From positions 1 to 64,000 of the forward strand of contig NZ_AMZN01000003.1 of the NCBI RefSeq assembly GCF_000331535.1: DNA of 64,000 nucleotides, read 5' to 3'. The DNA is from Fulvivirga imtechensis AK7 (lineage in GTDB: Bacteria; Bacteroidota; Bacteroidia; Cytophagales; Cyclobacteriaceae). The notes beneath the pieces are model-generated. The model saw only the letters and a list, made by a program, of their open reading frames with translations, did not search any database and was not told the origin of the DNA. A program made the position numbers and the translations under genes. Below are positions 45,599 through 54,601 of the stretch, in pieces. The first letter of the stretch is position 1, and each line of letters begins with the position of its first letter.

Positions 45599-47494
45599 AT
45601 GAAACGACTTTTACAGATATCCATTCTCACTACTCTGGCAACATTCTCAGGGTGTAAGCCTCTAGTCAGACTTATCAATCAATACTTCCCACCTCTGACT
45701 ACCACGGACCAGCAAATTGCCTCTATTAAACAAAATCTCGCTTTAATAGATAATATTACACCACACATAGGGGCTTTTATCGGCCGTGATGTGTTGGACA
45801 AGTACCTGCCTGATGAGATCAAAAAGGCTGCCGAAGAATATTCCGATGGCACACTGGAGATTCTTTCATTTGAACCGGAATTAGACTTTAGCCATCAGAC
45901 GATTGTAACCAAAGCCAATTTCAAACTGGTGCTAAACGAATATCATGCCGTTGTGAAGGGCAAAATGCTTGGCCTTACTTCAGTTTCAAGCGCTAGCGAT
46001 TCACTGCATTTCAGGAGCGCTTTTCAAACTTTGAACATTACAGACATTGATTTTACAGAGAAACCTGGTTTACCAGAGAAGGCTCTGTCGAAATTGATCA
46101 GACCTATAGTGGCCAATTTCATAGAAAACATTAATGGACTATTGCTCAAAAAACCATCCTCTGTTCACGTGGCCTGGAAAGAACCTTTGAAAGTGGACCC
46201 GAAGGAGTTGTTTCAGAGCGCTTCAACTGAAGTAGTTTCTCCCGTGTCGATTATAGATCGAAAGCTGAAAAGCAGTTGCATGCTTATCGATAAAAATGGG
46301 ATTTTGCTACTCGTTGAGCTGGGAACATCGGACCTCCCACCTCAAGACTTATCCGTTGTGACAACAACCTCCAGCTCAGACGTGAAAACGCTCTTTAAGA
46401 TTTTCAAAGGTAAATTTGAAAATCAGTGGTCGTCAGCCTTTGAAAGTGCAGCACCAAACAAGGGTATGGTGGTCAATATAAAAAAATCAGAGCTAGCCAG
46501 CATTCTGAACGAATCCCTTTCTCAGGTGATAAAAATCAAAAGCAAAATCAGCTCCAACAGACAACCATTTAGCTCGACAGTTGAGGTGGAGAAAAGTAAA
46601 ATTGATTGCCAAAAAGTAAGAAAACCATTTACCTACAAAAGGTATAAACGTGATAAGTGCGATTGGTCTTGTTTAAGGACAATTACGGTAGGCATATGCC
46701 CGCTATGTAAAGTAGTAAGTACTGATGATCCGGTTTGCTTAACCAACCGAGCTGCCTGCAATACCGCTGAAGAGGCAAAAGTAGCAGCGGATAACATCAA
46801 ATATGAATTGGCGAAGACTGCTCACAATGTTTTACAAGAATCGGAAATAGCAGCGTGTAATGTTTGGCGTGAAGCCAACAATTTTGCCGCTCTCGGGAAG
46901 TTTAGTGGCTATACAGAAGGCAATGGTGATGCCAGGCTACAATTTAACAAGTTCACCTTCTCACCTGATCTGTCAGCTATTGATTTAGATTATTCTGGTA
47001 ATATTGGATATAAATTAAAGTCAGAAATTAACATCCAGCCCATGGATCTGGGCTACGTTTTCTTATGCCAAATTGAATATAGTAAAGCCACAAATAGCGA
47101 GATTAACATAGAAGTTCCGAAGCAGCAATCGAGACTTTCAGTAGTAGCTGAGAATAAAGGTGAGAATTTACTGATAAAGGCCAATTTATCTCCAATTAAG
47201 TATAACGCGTCTATCAATGCAAGTCCTCTACATGAGATGTATAAAGATCCCAAATTTTTGACGGGCTGTAGCTTTTTCTATACCATAATCGGACCTTCAA
47301 TTGCCGCAGGCTCCCTATCAGGAATTATTGATCTGAAGCCAGAAGAAGAATTAATTCTCTTCGGGAAAGCAAAAGGGGAGTATCAGGCCGAAGAAATGAC
47401 TTTGACTATAGAGCCAATTCTCTTTAAAATAAATGGCGTTCAGAACAAATCGGTGGTCAAGTGGGCTGGCAAGGGAATTCAGTTTTCAATTTAG
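45599..47494 (+). CDS. Large lipoprotein with a Cys-rich insert
   Basis: 631 aa from the ATG at 45599, which gives a lipoprotein signal (MKRLLQISILTTLATFSGCK, Cys19). No family is recognised with confidence; the alternating beta pattern is reminiscent of bacterial lipid-binding tubular (BPI/TULIP-like or DUF4403-like) proteins. An insert at about 335-400 carries seven cysteines (IDCQK, KCDWSCL, ICPLCK, VCLTN, AACNT), with an eighth in IAACNVWRE, probably a disulfide-stabilised subdomain. The C-terminal part is beta-rich. It ends 55 bp before the group II intron. Confidence 0.6.
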   Translation: MKRLLQISILTTLATFSGCKPLVRLINQYFPPLTTTDQQIASIKQNLALIDNITPHIGAFIGRDVLDKYLPDEIKKAAEEYSDGTLEILSFEPELDFSHQTIVTKANFKLVLNEYHAVVKGKMLGLTSVSSASDSLHFRSAFQTLNITDIDFTEKPGLPEKALSKLIRPIVANFIENINGLLLKKPSSVHVAWKEPLKVDPKELFQSASTEVVSPVSIIDRKLKSSCMLIDKNGILLLVELGTSDLPPQDLSVVTTTSSSDVKTLFKIFKGKFENQWSSAFESAAPNKGMVVNIKKSELASILNESLSQVIKIKSKISSNRQPFSSTVEVEKSKIDCQKVRKPFTYKRYKRDKCDWSCLRTITVGICPLCKVVSTDDPVCLTNRAACNTAEEAKVAADNIKYELAKTAHNVLQESEIAACNVWREANNFAALGKFSGYTEGNGDARLQFNKFTFSPDLSAIDLDYSGNIGYKLKSEINIQPMDLGYVFLCQIEYSKATNSEINIEVPKQQSRLSVVAENKGENLLIKANLSPIKYNASINASPLHEMYKDPKFLTGCSFFYTIIGPSIAAGSLSGIIDLKPEEELILFGKAKGEYQAEEMTLTIEPILFKINGVQNKSVVKWAGKGIQFSI

Positions 47495-47549
47495 AAATAG
47501 AAGAAACTTCAGCAGGCTTACATTGCAAATGCACCTCCGCTGGCGCGCG

Positions 47550-48165
47550 GTGTGCCGAGAAGAGAAAGACTCGGAATATATTTATTTATATTTAGTTCTT
47601 TCACATGCTGTATATAAGATGGTGGAAAGGTCCTGAGAAGCAGTTCAGGGCGCATTGGCTCACCGGAGGCAAGCTTTCAGGAGCAGCCTTCAAACCACCT
47701 TACGGTGCTGGATGAGTAATCATCTGGTATTGAGCGGTTAAGGAAAAGGCTCTGATTAGGAGTCAGGTAAGTTAAAAAGAGACGAATGAGAATGAACCTC
47801 TGATGAAGTGTCGAAAAAGCGAATCACAGTCAAAACCGAAAGGTCTCGCGCGACCAAGGGAAAAGTATAGCAGTTACCTGATTACCGGCTATGCGGCTGT
47901 CGTCATGAAGGAGGCGTGACTTTTATACAGGCTTATATACGGAACTCGGGAAACCCTTCTGTAATGCTGGTTGTTTGTGGCCATCCTCCGGAGGAGCATG
48001 GGAGCAACAAAGGAGAATACTCTGATGTACAGAGGGGAAATCCAACCTTTTATCACTGGGGAAAAGGTTTTGTAACTTTATGATCTGTATAACAAGAGCC
48101 GTATGACGGGAGACTGTCACGTACGGTTCTGTGAGAGGTTTAGGGTGAAATTCCCCTTACCTACT
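47550..48165 (+). mobile_element. ORF-less group II intron
   Basis: The 5' boundary is GTGTG at 47550. Domain V is clear at about 48091-48127: GAGCCGTATGAC, a GGAGAC turn, GTCACGTACGGTTC. Domain VI (GAGAGG..TTAGGGTGAAAT..CCCCTTACC) ends near CTACT at about 48165. The candidate EBS1 CGCGCG (47847-47852) is fully complementary to IBS1 CGCGCG immediately upstream (47544-47549), and EBS2 AGCGG (47733-47737) fits IBS2 CCGCT (47537-47541). Between domains there is no reverse transcriptase frame, so it is ~615 nt, ribozyme only, mobile or splicing in trans if at all. It sits between genes, not inside one. Confidence 0.85.
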
Positions 48166-48230
48166 CGGCTTTTTTTAACGCGTGCCCCCTTCAATCATCC
48201 GTAAATTACAGCCGGCAAAGGCAGGCCTGT

Positions 48231-48656
48231 TTAACTTATTGCCACTTTTGGCCACCTCCAGGCAGAATAAATAATTATTCCCAAAACAACAAGTTCTACT
48301 ACCTGGTAAAGGCCATAAAACAGGTACCAAGGGTCAAAGTTGGTCAGGTTGCCGGTTAAAATAAGAAGTGAAATACAGGACAAAGCAGTAGCAACAGCAA
48401 TGTTCAGCCATTTGTTGAGCTTTGGCCGGAGCAGGGCGGAAAGGCAGATCATAAGCGTAGGCACGATCATGATTAGGGAAAAGATCACTAAAAGCTTTGG
48501 CGTTGCTTCCCCAACAGGGGTGTGCAGGTTAATAAGCGACTCAATTTTGCCCGGAGTTTTTAGCTCAAAATAATCACAGTAAATGTAAAGGAACATCAGC
48601 GATGTCCATAGTGCCGCTAATTTTAGCTTCACATTAATTTTGTAGTCGGTAAGCAT
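48231..48656 (-). CDS. DUF6326-like membrane protein
   Basis: 141 aa with four predicted membrane helices (about 10-28, 52-73, 82-103, 108-132). The start LKLAALWTSLMFLYIYCDYFELKTPG and the middle TPVGEATPKLLVIFSLIMIVPTLMICLSALLRPKLNKW are typical of DUF6326, a family of small membrane proteins of unknown role. Its ATG has no upstream Shine-Dalgarno. It lies between the group II intron and the repeat that follows the first DUF4157 gene. Confidence 0.7.
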   Translation of the reverse strand: MLTDYKINVKLKLAALWTSLMFLYIYCDYFELKTPGKIESLINLHTPVGEATPKLLVIFSLIMIVPTLMICLSALLRPKLNKWLNIAVATALSCISLLILTGNLTNFDPWYLFYGLYQVVELVVLGIIIYSAWRWPKVAIS

Positions 48657-48662
48657 CTAGGT

Positions 48663-48785
48663 CTTTTTGTGATTATGATTTTCAGCTATGACGATTGCCC
48701 ATATCTTTTGTTACAAACAATAGCGTTTAATTGCGAAAATATAAGGCTAACCTGCTTTACTAAGCCTTCAAGGACTTTCTGGCAG
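48663..48785 (+). repeat. Direct repeat downstream of DUF4157 gene 1
   Basis: GTCTTTTTGTGATTATGATT, CCCATATCTTTTGTTACAAA, CAATAGCGTTTAATTGC, AAAATATAAGGCTAACCTGC and TTTACTAAGCCTTCAAGG recur at 51089-51213 in the same orientation. Each copy lies on the 3' side of a DUF4157-type gene. Confidence 0.8.
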
Positions 48786-48833
48786 CCTGCAATTTCTATA
48801 ATAGAAATATTAAGATGGAAAATTTTCAATGCT

Positions 48834-50120
48834 TTAACCGGGAATAACAGAGTAATACACCTTTGAGGTAGGCATACCAAAATCCGTAGCCTCACCGCCC
48901 TTTTCTGAAATATACCTACTCACAAGTCTGCGCATTTTGTCTATCTGGACCTCACCAGACACAACAAGTGTCATAGTAACACCACCCGAGCCCACCGCAC
49001 TTGCGCTTACTCCGACTCTTGCCAGTAAGTCATCAATAACCCGGTATCCGCCCGCGTCCATGGTAGGAGTATCTCCACCTGTATAATGTTTATCCAATAA
49101 ATGCGTAGCGGCTACCTGAATAGTACTGCCACTATTTTTTTCCAAAATGATGCCGACACAGCCTATCAAGCCGCTTATTTCAAGATGGTGTGAACCGGTC
49201 GTGCTGTCAGCAAAGACAATCTCATCTCCTGCCACGTATGTAATAGTGTCCACAGCAGGTTTGCTTGTTGAAATACTGCTTGTAGCTTTTGGTCCTTCCT
49301 CAACTTTGGCTTCTTCTTCTTTTTCCGGCTCCATTATAGTTAATGTGTAACTTCCAGGTTTTCCTCTGAACCAGAATGTATGCTTACTGGCAAAGGCCCC
49401 TTCAAGGGTGGTTACGCCATCCTGTCCATTAAGTAATGCTAAAAGCTCCGGCCTATTCTCTTCGGGTATGTCATTTATTGAGTTTAATGGTTTAAACCCC
49501 AGGCGTACCTTACGTTGCGCAACGTATGCCGAGTTGCCACCGGCAGATAGGCGTGCATTTTCATTTTCCTGAGTGGGGGCATTTAATGCCCTGCGGCCCA
49601 TCACATCTGCCTCTTTCTCCAATCCGGCATCATCATTGACATTGATCTTTCCCTGTAGCTGTGTAGTAGGTTTCACCCTGCCCTGCTTTTGCTGTACGAC
49701 ATGCCAGGCTTCGTGCGGCAGGTGCTTTTCCTGACCGGGAGCAATATGGATCTCTGTTCCCTGTGCATAGGCATGAGCCTGCAGTTGTGACGGCTTATCC
49801 GAATTGTAATGGACTTTTACATCGTCCATAGCGTAACCAGACAGGCTTTCGATACCTGATTTTAACTGGTCGGGCAGCCCGGTATTGTTTTCTTTCTTCT
49901 GTAAGGTGGGCTTTTGTTGATCATGCATCACCGCCTGCAGTTGGGCAACCTGCTTTACCTGCTGGCTATTGTTAGCTAATGCCTGAAGCTTTCTTTGGAC
50001 GGCAGCCTCAGGCCGGTTATCAATAAACTGAGAAGTAGCGATACCACTTTTATGTTGAGAACTGTTATTGGCAACGGATTGGCTTTTGTTCTTTTGTGTA
50101 TTGTCAGCACGAGCTTTCAT
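48834..50120 (-). CDS. eCIS-type DUF4157 protein with CheD/CNF-like C-terminal domain
   Basis: 428 aa from the ATG at 50120; a TTG 42 bp upstream is possible but adds unconvincing residues. N-terminal linker (1-70: [20 protein letters not shown], then QVKQVAQLQ) is followed by the DUF4157 core (about 80-165) with the zinc-type HEAWHVVQQ (136-140), as in proteins associated with extracellular contractile injection systems. The C-terminal ~170 residues contain [13 protein letters not shown]...VAATHLL (C321, H340), reminiscent of the Cys-His site of CheD/CNF1 glutamine deamidases. That would make it a deamidase-like effector. It is an inference; no injection-system gene is in the window. Confidence 0.75.
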   Translation of the reverse strand: MKARADNTQKNKSQSVANNSSQHKSGIATSQFIDNRPEAAVQRKLQALANNSQQVKQVAQLQAVMHDQQKPTLQKKENNTGLPDQLKSGIESLSGYAMDDVKVHYNSDKPSQLQAHAYAQGTEIHIAPGQEKHLPHEAWHVVQQKQGRVKPTTQLQGKINVNDDAGLEKEADVMGRRALNAPTQENENARLSAGGNSAYVAQRKVRLGFKPLNSINDIPEENRPELLALLNGQDGVTTLEGAFASKHTFWFRGKPGSYTLTIMEPEKEEEAKVEEGPKATSSISTSKPAVDTITYVAGDEIVFADSTTGSHHLEISGLIGCVGIILEKNSGSTIQVAATHLLDKHYTGGDTPTMDAGGYRVIDDLLARVGVSASAVGSGGVTMTLVVSGEVQIDKMRRLVSRYISEKGGEATDFGMPTSKVYYSVIPG

Positions 50121-50267
50121 TGCTTCCTCTTTGTGTAGATCATTATTTGCCTCTTCAAACAACTTCGTCCTATCCCGTTCCTCCTCTGATGTAAGTTAAT
50201 AAACCCGCTGCATTTTTCAAGAATTATACTTATGAATCCTTAGTCTTTAGTATTGAGTGGGAGTGCT

Positions 50268-50360
50268 AACGAAGGCCTGCTTTACTAAGCCTTTAAGGAT
50301 TGGTAAAGCTTTCCAGGCATAGAAGAGAAGCTTTACCAAACTTTGGAAGTTTAGTAAAGC
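50268..50360. repeat. Partial AAGCCTTTAAGG repeat with inverted arms
   Basis: CCTGCTTTACTAAGCCTTTA, AGGATTGGTAAAGCTTTCC matches the end of the 51089-51213 repeat. Inverted arms GGTAAAGC and GCTTTACC, then GTTTAGTAAAGCC, make a hairpin region. It fills the spacer before DUF4157 gene 1 (50163-50482). Confidence 0.6.
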
Positions 50361-50482
50361 CACAGGGTCCGGTCGTGTGTTTAATCTTTTAGTATTGAAT
50401 TGGAGTGGTAAGATGGGGTGTGGGTGTGGCTGTGGTTTCGTTGGTGAAAACATTAAGAAAGAAGACCACCAAAGTCACAGTT

Positions 50483-50908
50483 TCAGATCATCCTGAGTAC
50501 ACCTTCCAGATACTCCCGGACTACCGGCTGGCTGTCAGAACCTTTTTTTAAGAAATCTTTCTTTTTCTTGCCTCTACAAGTAATGGTAATGATATGCTTA
50601 TTGCCATTTGAGATGGATCTTAAATTAAATGTAGCTTTTTCCTCGCCAAGTCCCGGAATTAAAATGTTGTAAAAAAAGAGGTCGCGATTAGTGCCGTCAT
50701 TTACCGTATAGCTGCCCTTTTTGGCAAAATCTTTCTGCAGATGACTGATCAACTGTTCAATATCGCCATTTAAATTGACCATCAAAGCGTGCGATGCACC
50801 AGTCTTGGAATTGGATGAAAAACCTTCATTGATTTTGAAGGTAGTCTCTGTTTGTGCTAGCAATGGAAGGCCGAATAAATTGAGGAATAGAAAAAAACCC
50901 AGTTTCAT
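50483..50908 (-). CDS. Secreted protein of unknown function
   Basis: 141 aa with a signal peptide (MKLGFFLFLNLFGLPLLAQTE). The mature domain is alpha/beta: TTFKINEGFSSNSKTGASHALMVNLNGDIEQLISHLQKDFAKKG, then NILIPGLGEEKATFNLRSI and IITITCRGKKKKDFLKKG. I do not recognise a family. It lies between the two DUF4157 genes on the same strand and could be an immunity or accessory factor, but a periplasmic orphan is as likely. Confidence 0.55.
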   Translation of the reverse strand: MKLGFFLFLNLFGLPLLAQTETTFKINEGFSSNSKTGASHALMVNLNGDIEQLISHLQKDFAKKGSYTVNDGTNRDLFFYNILIPGLGEEKATFNLRSISNGNKHIITITCRGKKKKDFLKKGSDSQPVVREYLEGVLRMI

Positions 50909-51088
50909 TAGAATATATTTTTGTCAAAAATATGCATTTTGATTGATTTAATTAAATGTTTATGTAAAATTACGTTGGACAAATCCATGGCTTGACAGCA
51001 TGGGGTAGAAGCTCCAAATTGCCTTCGTTTCTCGAAATTTCTTATTTTGACAATGAAGGGAAGCTGATGATCTGACATGCTAGTACGG

Positions 51089-51213
51089 GGTAAGTCTTTT
51101 TGTGAATATGATTCCAGAGGTGACAATTACCCATATCTTTTGTTACAAACAATAGCATTTAATTGCAGAAAATATAAGGCTAACCTGCTTTACTAAGCCT
51201 TTAAGGACTAGTA
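51089..51213 (+). repeat. Direct repeat downstream of DUF4157 gene 2
   Basis: Second copy of the 48663-48785 repeat, same orientation, with a few differences (TGAATATGATT; AGTAAAGCTTTCT at its end). It lies about 200 bp past the stop of DUF4157 gene 2. The remainder of the 50909-51415 spacer holds no gene. Confidence 0.8.
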
Positions 51214-51415
51214 AAGCTTTCTTACCATCGAAATTCAAGTGGTCACAGAATCAGGGCAACGTTGGTAAACAATTGGTACATTCATTAAAACTGTAAAAGT
51301 TTGGAACAGGTATCTTGTCAAAAAAGATGCTTAAACCGATCGCATGTCTTGCTAGGCACTCAAAGAAGGAAGGTTTTGTCCGGTCAATTATTCTAAAGAG
51401 AGAGGTTGATAGCAT

Positions 51416-53329
51416 CTAGTTTAAAGCAGGAATAAAGTGTCCAAGCCCGTTGATAGGGTCATAAACCAACCCTAAGCGGAATGTATTGGCTCCATCTCCG
51501 ATAACAGTAGTAGGGCCTCCGGGTTTACCATCATAACCAAAGGTATTCAACTCTAACCTCAAACTATATCCATTGGCATTTAGATAACCCACAATTGCCC
51601 TAAGCTGATCAACATCTACGTAACCTCCATACCCAACCCCGTCAATATTAGCGGCAGCATTTTGTAAGTGCGCCCGTGCGACACCAAAGAGCTCCAGGGT
51701 ATCCCACAAACACTGTCCGTCATGTGCTATCCTCGGATCCGCAATATTGTAGAATACCCCATTAATCTTGAATATATTTTTTGGGTCAATTTTCTCTTTG
51801 CGCGCCTTCTCTCCATGTTCACCCCAGGCACGCCCGTGCTTAAAATCCTTCTCTTTGATGTCCCTCAAATCATCATCACTATCCACATCTCCATGATGTA
51901 ATGGAGACATGGCACCAAGAATCGCCTGATCCTCCTCGTCAAGTGACCCTACAGATAGCTTTCCTGATAAAACCTGGTGGATGCGCGCTACCTGCTCCCG
52001 ACCTTTTTTGGCACTGCTTACAAACTCGAATACCCTTGGAATATCGCTCAAGGTAAGCTTACCTGACACAATCAGTCTTAGAATGGCTCTGAATATTTTA
52101 GCGGCACCCTGCTTTCGCCATTCTTCTGCCAGGTATACCACTGCTATAAGCATGGCAGCCGCCCGAATAGCGTTTGGATTGGTTAAACCATCTTCTTTTG
52201 CCATCAATAAAATTTCCGCAATCTCACTGTCACCTATACCTTCCTTTCTTAGCGCGGTTACAATGTCTTTATAATCTACACGTACGGAAGTATCAGGATA
52301 CTGGGTAGTATTGGTGGTTATATAAGGTGCCTTTCTGTTATGCCGCACGTTTATCGGCCCGAATGGTGTTGATACCTCATGATGTGTCATCTCAGGCGTC
52401 CAGCCAGTATACTCTTGCTGCATCGAAGGGTATGGTTTGGATGGATTGGAAGTTGAAGACTCCTCTAGATCCATTCCGGAAGGTGACGTAAAACCTACAG
52501 TGGGCCTTATCCTTTCATGTTCGTCATGGGGGATTACCACCGGTACCCCTTCCCGTGTTGTAAATTGAAAACCACCCGTACTAATGCCGTCCAAAGTGCC
52601 CACCGTCCACCCTGACGATGTTTGGATCTGAAACTGCTGACCCACTTCCTCCTGACCCGGTTGGTAGAACTGTACGACCTTACCCGATAGTTGAGCTATT
52701 CCAGTCCTTATCGTCCACGAACGATTTTGAGCAACGTTACTTTGATCATTAGTGTCTAACTCCAAACTCTCTCCATGAGCTACATTAAAAGCTGAAGCTT
52801 TCGCTCCCATCACATCCGCCTCTTTCTCCAATCCGGCATCATCATTGACATTGATCTTTCCCTGTAGCTGTGTAGTAGGTTTCACCCTGCCCTGCTTTTG
52901 CTGTACGACATGCCAGGCTTCGTGCGGCAGGTGCTTTTCCTGACCGGGAGCAATATGGATCTCTGTTCCCTGTGCATAGGCATGAGCCTGCAGTTGTGAC
53001 GGCTTATCCGAATTGTAATGGACTTTTACATCGTCCATAGCGTAACCAGACAGGCTTTCGATACCTGATTTTAACTGGTCGGGCAGCCCGGTATTGTTTT
53101 CTTTCTTCTGTAAGGTGGGCTTTTGTTGATCATGCATCACCGCCTGCAGTTGGGCAACTTGTTTTACTTGTGGGCTGTTATTGGCCGACTGCTGAAGTTT
53201 TCTTTGAGCAATGGCTTCTGGCCGGTTGTCTACAAATGAAGAAGTACCGCCTGGACGCTGGTCCGGGGAGGTTCTATTGGCGGCAGGTTGGCTTTTGATC
53301 ACCTGACTCTTCTTAGTTTGAATATTCAT
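51416..53329 (-). CDS. eCIS-type DUF4157 protein with OTU-like C-terminal domain
   Basis: 637 aa from the ATG at 53329; an upstream TTG exists, as in gene 1. N-terminal linker FVDNRPEAIAQRKLQQSANN is like gene 1. The DUF4157 core has HEAWH at 136-140 and is identical to gene 1 for 113 residues. A middle beta part (GWTVGTLDGISTGGFQFTT) and a long helical region follow. The C-terminal ~130 residues contain HDGQCLWDTL (D537, C540) and a final LGHFIPAL (H631), the Asp/Cys...His arrangement of OTU-type cysteine proteases. A deubiquitinase-like or related effector is inferred; no injection machinery is near. Confidence 0.78.
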   Translation of the reverse strand: MNIQTKKSQVIKSQPAANRTSPDQRPGGTSSFVDNRPEAIAQRKLQQSANNSPQVKQVAQLQAVMHDQQKPTLQKKENNTGLPDQLKSGIESLSGYAMDDVKVHYNSDKPSQLQAHAYAQGTEIHIAPGQEKHLPHEAWHVVQQKQGRVKPTTQLQGKINVNDDAGLEKEADVMGAKASAFNVAHGESLELDTNDQSNVAQNRSWTIRTGIAQLSGKVVQFYQPGQEEVGQQFQIQTSSGWTVGTLDGISTGGFQFTTREGVPVVIPHDEHERIRPTVGFTSPSGMDLEESSTSNPSKPYPSMQQEYTGWTPEMTHHEVSTPFGPINVRHNRKAPYITTNTTQYPDTSVRVDYKDIVTALRKEGIGDSEIAEILLMAKEDGLTNPNAIRAAAMLIAVVYLAEEWRKQGAAKIFRAILRLIVSGKLTLSDIPRVFEFVSSAKKGREQVARIHQVLSGKLSVGSLDEEDQAILGAMSPLHHGDVDSDDDLRDIKEKDFKHGRAWGEHGEKARKEKIDPKNIFKINGVFYNIADPRIAHDGQCLWDTLELFGVARAHLQNAAANIDGVGYGGYVDVDQLRAIVGYLNANGYSLRLELNTFGYDGKPGGPTTVIGDGANTFRLGLVYDPINGLGHFIPALN

Positions 53330-53596
53330 ATTGCTCTTATTGTTTTTGACTGTATTCAGCCCAACTGCCAACTGCTACCCACTTACCTATTGGTCTCATG
53401 TAAGTTAATAAACCTACAGTATTTTTTCACTATCAGACCGGATTCACCATCATCTTTCAGGGTTTCTCACCGAAATTGGGGATGAAACCTGTTACTTGTT
53501 TCCGGCCAATTATTAAAATTTTTGACGCACTGATACTTCATTAATTCCGCTTATTAGATAACGTTGGGGTATGATAAACATTAAATGAACAATTAA

Positions 53597-54487
53597 ATGA
53601 AAACCAACAAAAACAAATTCTTAGGCCACTCGGGATGGCTATTTATTCTGAGTGTTGCCATTTTTTCATCCTGTGCTCAGGAGGAGGATCTTATGAGCAC
53701 CGATCATCAAGGTGATGAAGTAGTCTCCATCATAGAATCTAATATCGAAGAATCCGGACAAAGTCAGGATCCCGATGAACTATTAGCAAAAATGAAGGCT
53801 TTGTCAGATGAACTCTACCTGGTTAGTACGGGAAAAAAATCCAGTGGCAATACTGATGCTTCCATCCAGGAGTTTTCCGTTCCACCACCATATTATTCCA
53901 GCAATGAGGGAAGTGTATATAAAAATTGGAACTACTCAGGAAATACAAGTACAACCAGCAGCCTGAATTTTGGGAACAGGGCTCCTGAACATACTACTCA
54001 GTGGGTGTCGGTGAATCTTTCGGATATGATCAGAGTGACTGACGTTGGTGCAAATGCTCCTAATAATGTAGGACACGGGAGAGTTACTTATCGCTTATCT
54101 GGTGTGGGTCAAAGTGTGACGTTACATTATCAGATAAATCCTCCATCTAACGGAAATCCGAGATCTGTGACGGTAACAGCAAGCTCGTCTGCTTCGTTTT
54201 TGAGAAATAATGTAGCTCCTTCGCCTATTTTAATCGGATATGGTGGAGGACCCATTCAGCTAACCATACATGCTAATGAGTTTGGATGGCTGTGGCTCAG
54301 GCTTGAAAAAGATGGCCTTGTCAAATTTGACCAACACTACCTTTTTGATTACTCCCCAACTTTGGATAGCAGGAATGGCGGCAGTGTACAATTGAGTGGC
54401 TATGACAGGATCGGGTATTATATTCCATATACGGTATTTTCTGCTTATCATAGTTATTCGGGTTATTGTGGATGGTTTAAAGAGTAG
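53597..54487 (+). CDS. Secreted lipoprotein of unknown function
   Basis: 296 aa. A lipoprotein signal (WLFILSVAIFSSCAQEED, Cys26) is followed by an acidic, low-complexity linker (about 28-105) and a Gly/Ser/Tyr-rich beta part (about 105-296) with GRVTYRLSGVGQSVTLHYQINPPSNGN and PIQLTIHANEFGWLWLRLEKDG. No named domain seen; surface or secreted beta-sandwich protein is likely. It is monocistronic, with a terminator at 54505-54530, between a DUF4157 gene and the RiPP-like locus. Confidence 0.65.
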   Translation: MKTNKNKFLGHSGWLFILSVAIFSSCAQEEDLMSTDHQGDEVVSIIESNIEESGQSQDPDELLAKMKALSDELYLVSTGKKSSGNTDASIQEFSVPPPYYSSNEGSVYKNWNYSGNTSTTSSLNFGNRAPEHTTQWVSVNLSDMIRVTDVGANAPNNVGHGRVTYRLSGVGQSVTLHYQINPPSNGNPRSVTVTASSSASFLRNNVAPSPILIGYGGGPIQLTIHANEFGWLWLRLEKDGLVKFDQHYLFDYSPTLDSRNGGSVQLSGYDRIGYYIPYTVFSAYHSYSGYCGWFKE

Positions 54488-54504
54488 GGCACTAATGCCT
54501 GAAT

Positions 54505-54530
54505 GGCACGCATTTTTACGCGTGCCTTTC
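54505..54530 (+). terminator. Rho-independent terminator
   Basis: GGCACGC (54505-54511) pairs with GCGTGCC (54520-54526), loop ATTTTTAC, followed by TTTCCC. It ends the lipoprotein gene upstream. Confidence 0.6.
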
Positions 54531-54601
54531 CCATGCCACCGCACCTTAAGTGAAGCAACAAATGGCATACTCATCTGATGAGTTTCCTAGATAGAACAAA
54601 T

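Noticed and set aside
48834-53329. Complete contractile injection system
   Set aside because: Only cargo-like DUF4157 proteins are present; no sheath, tube, baseplate or ATPase gene is in the window.
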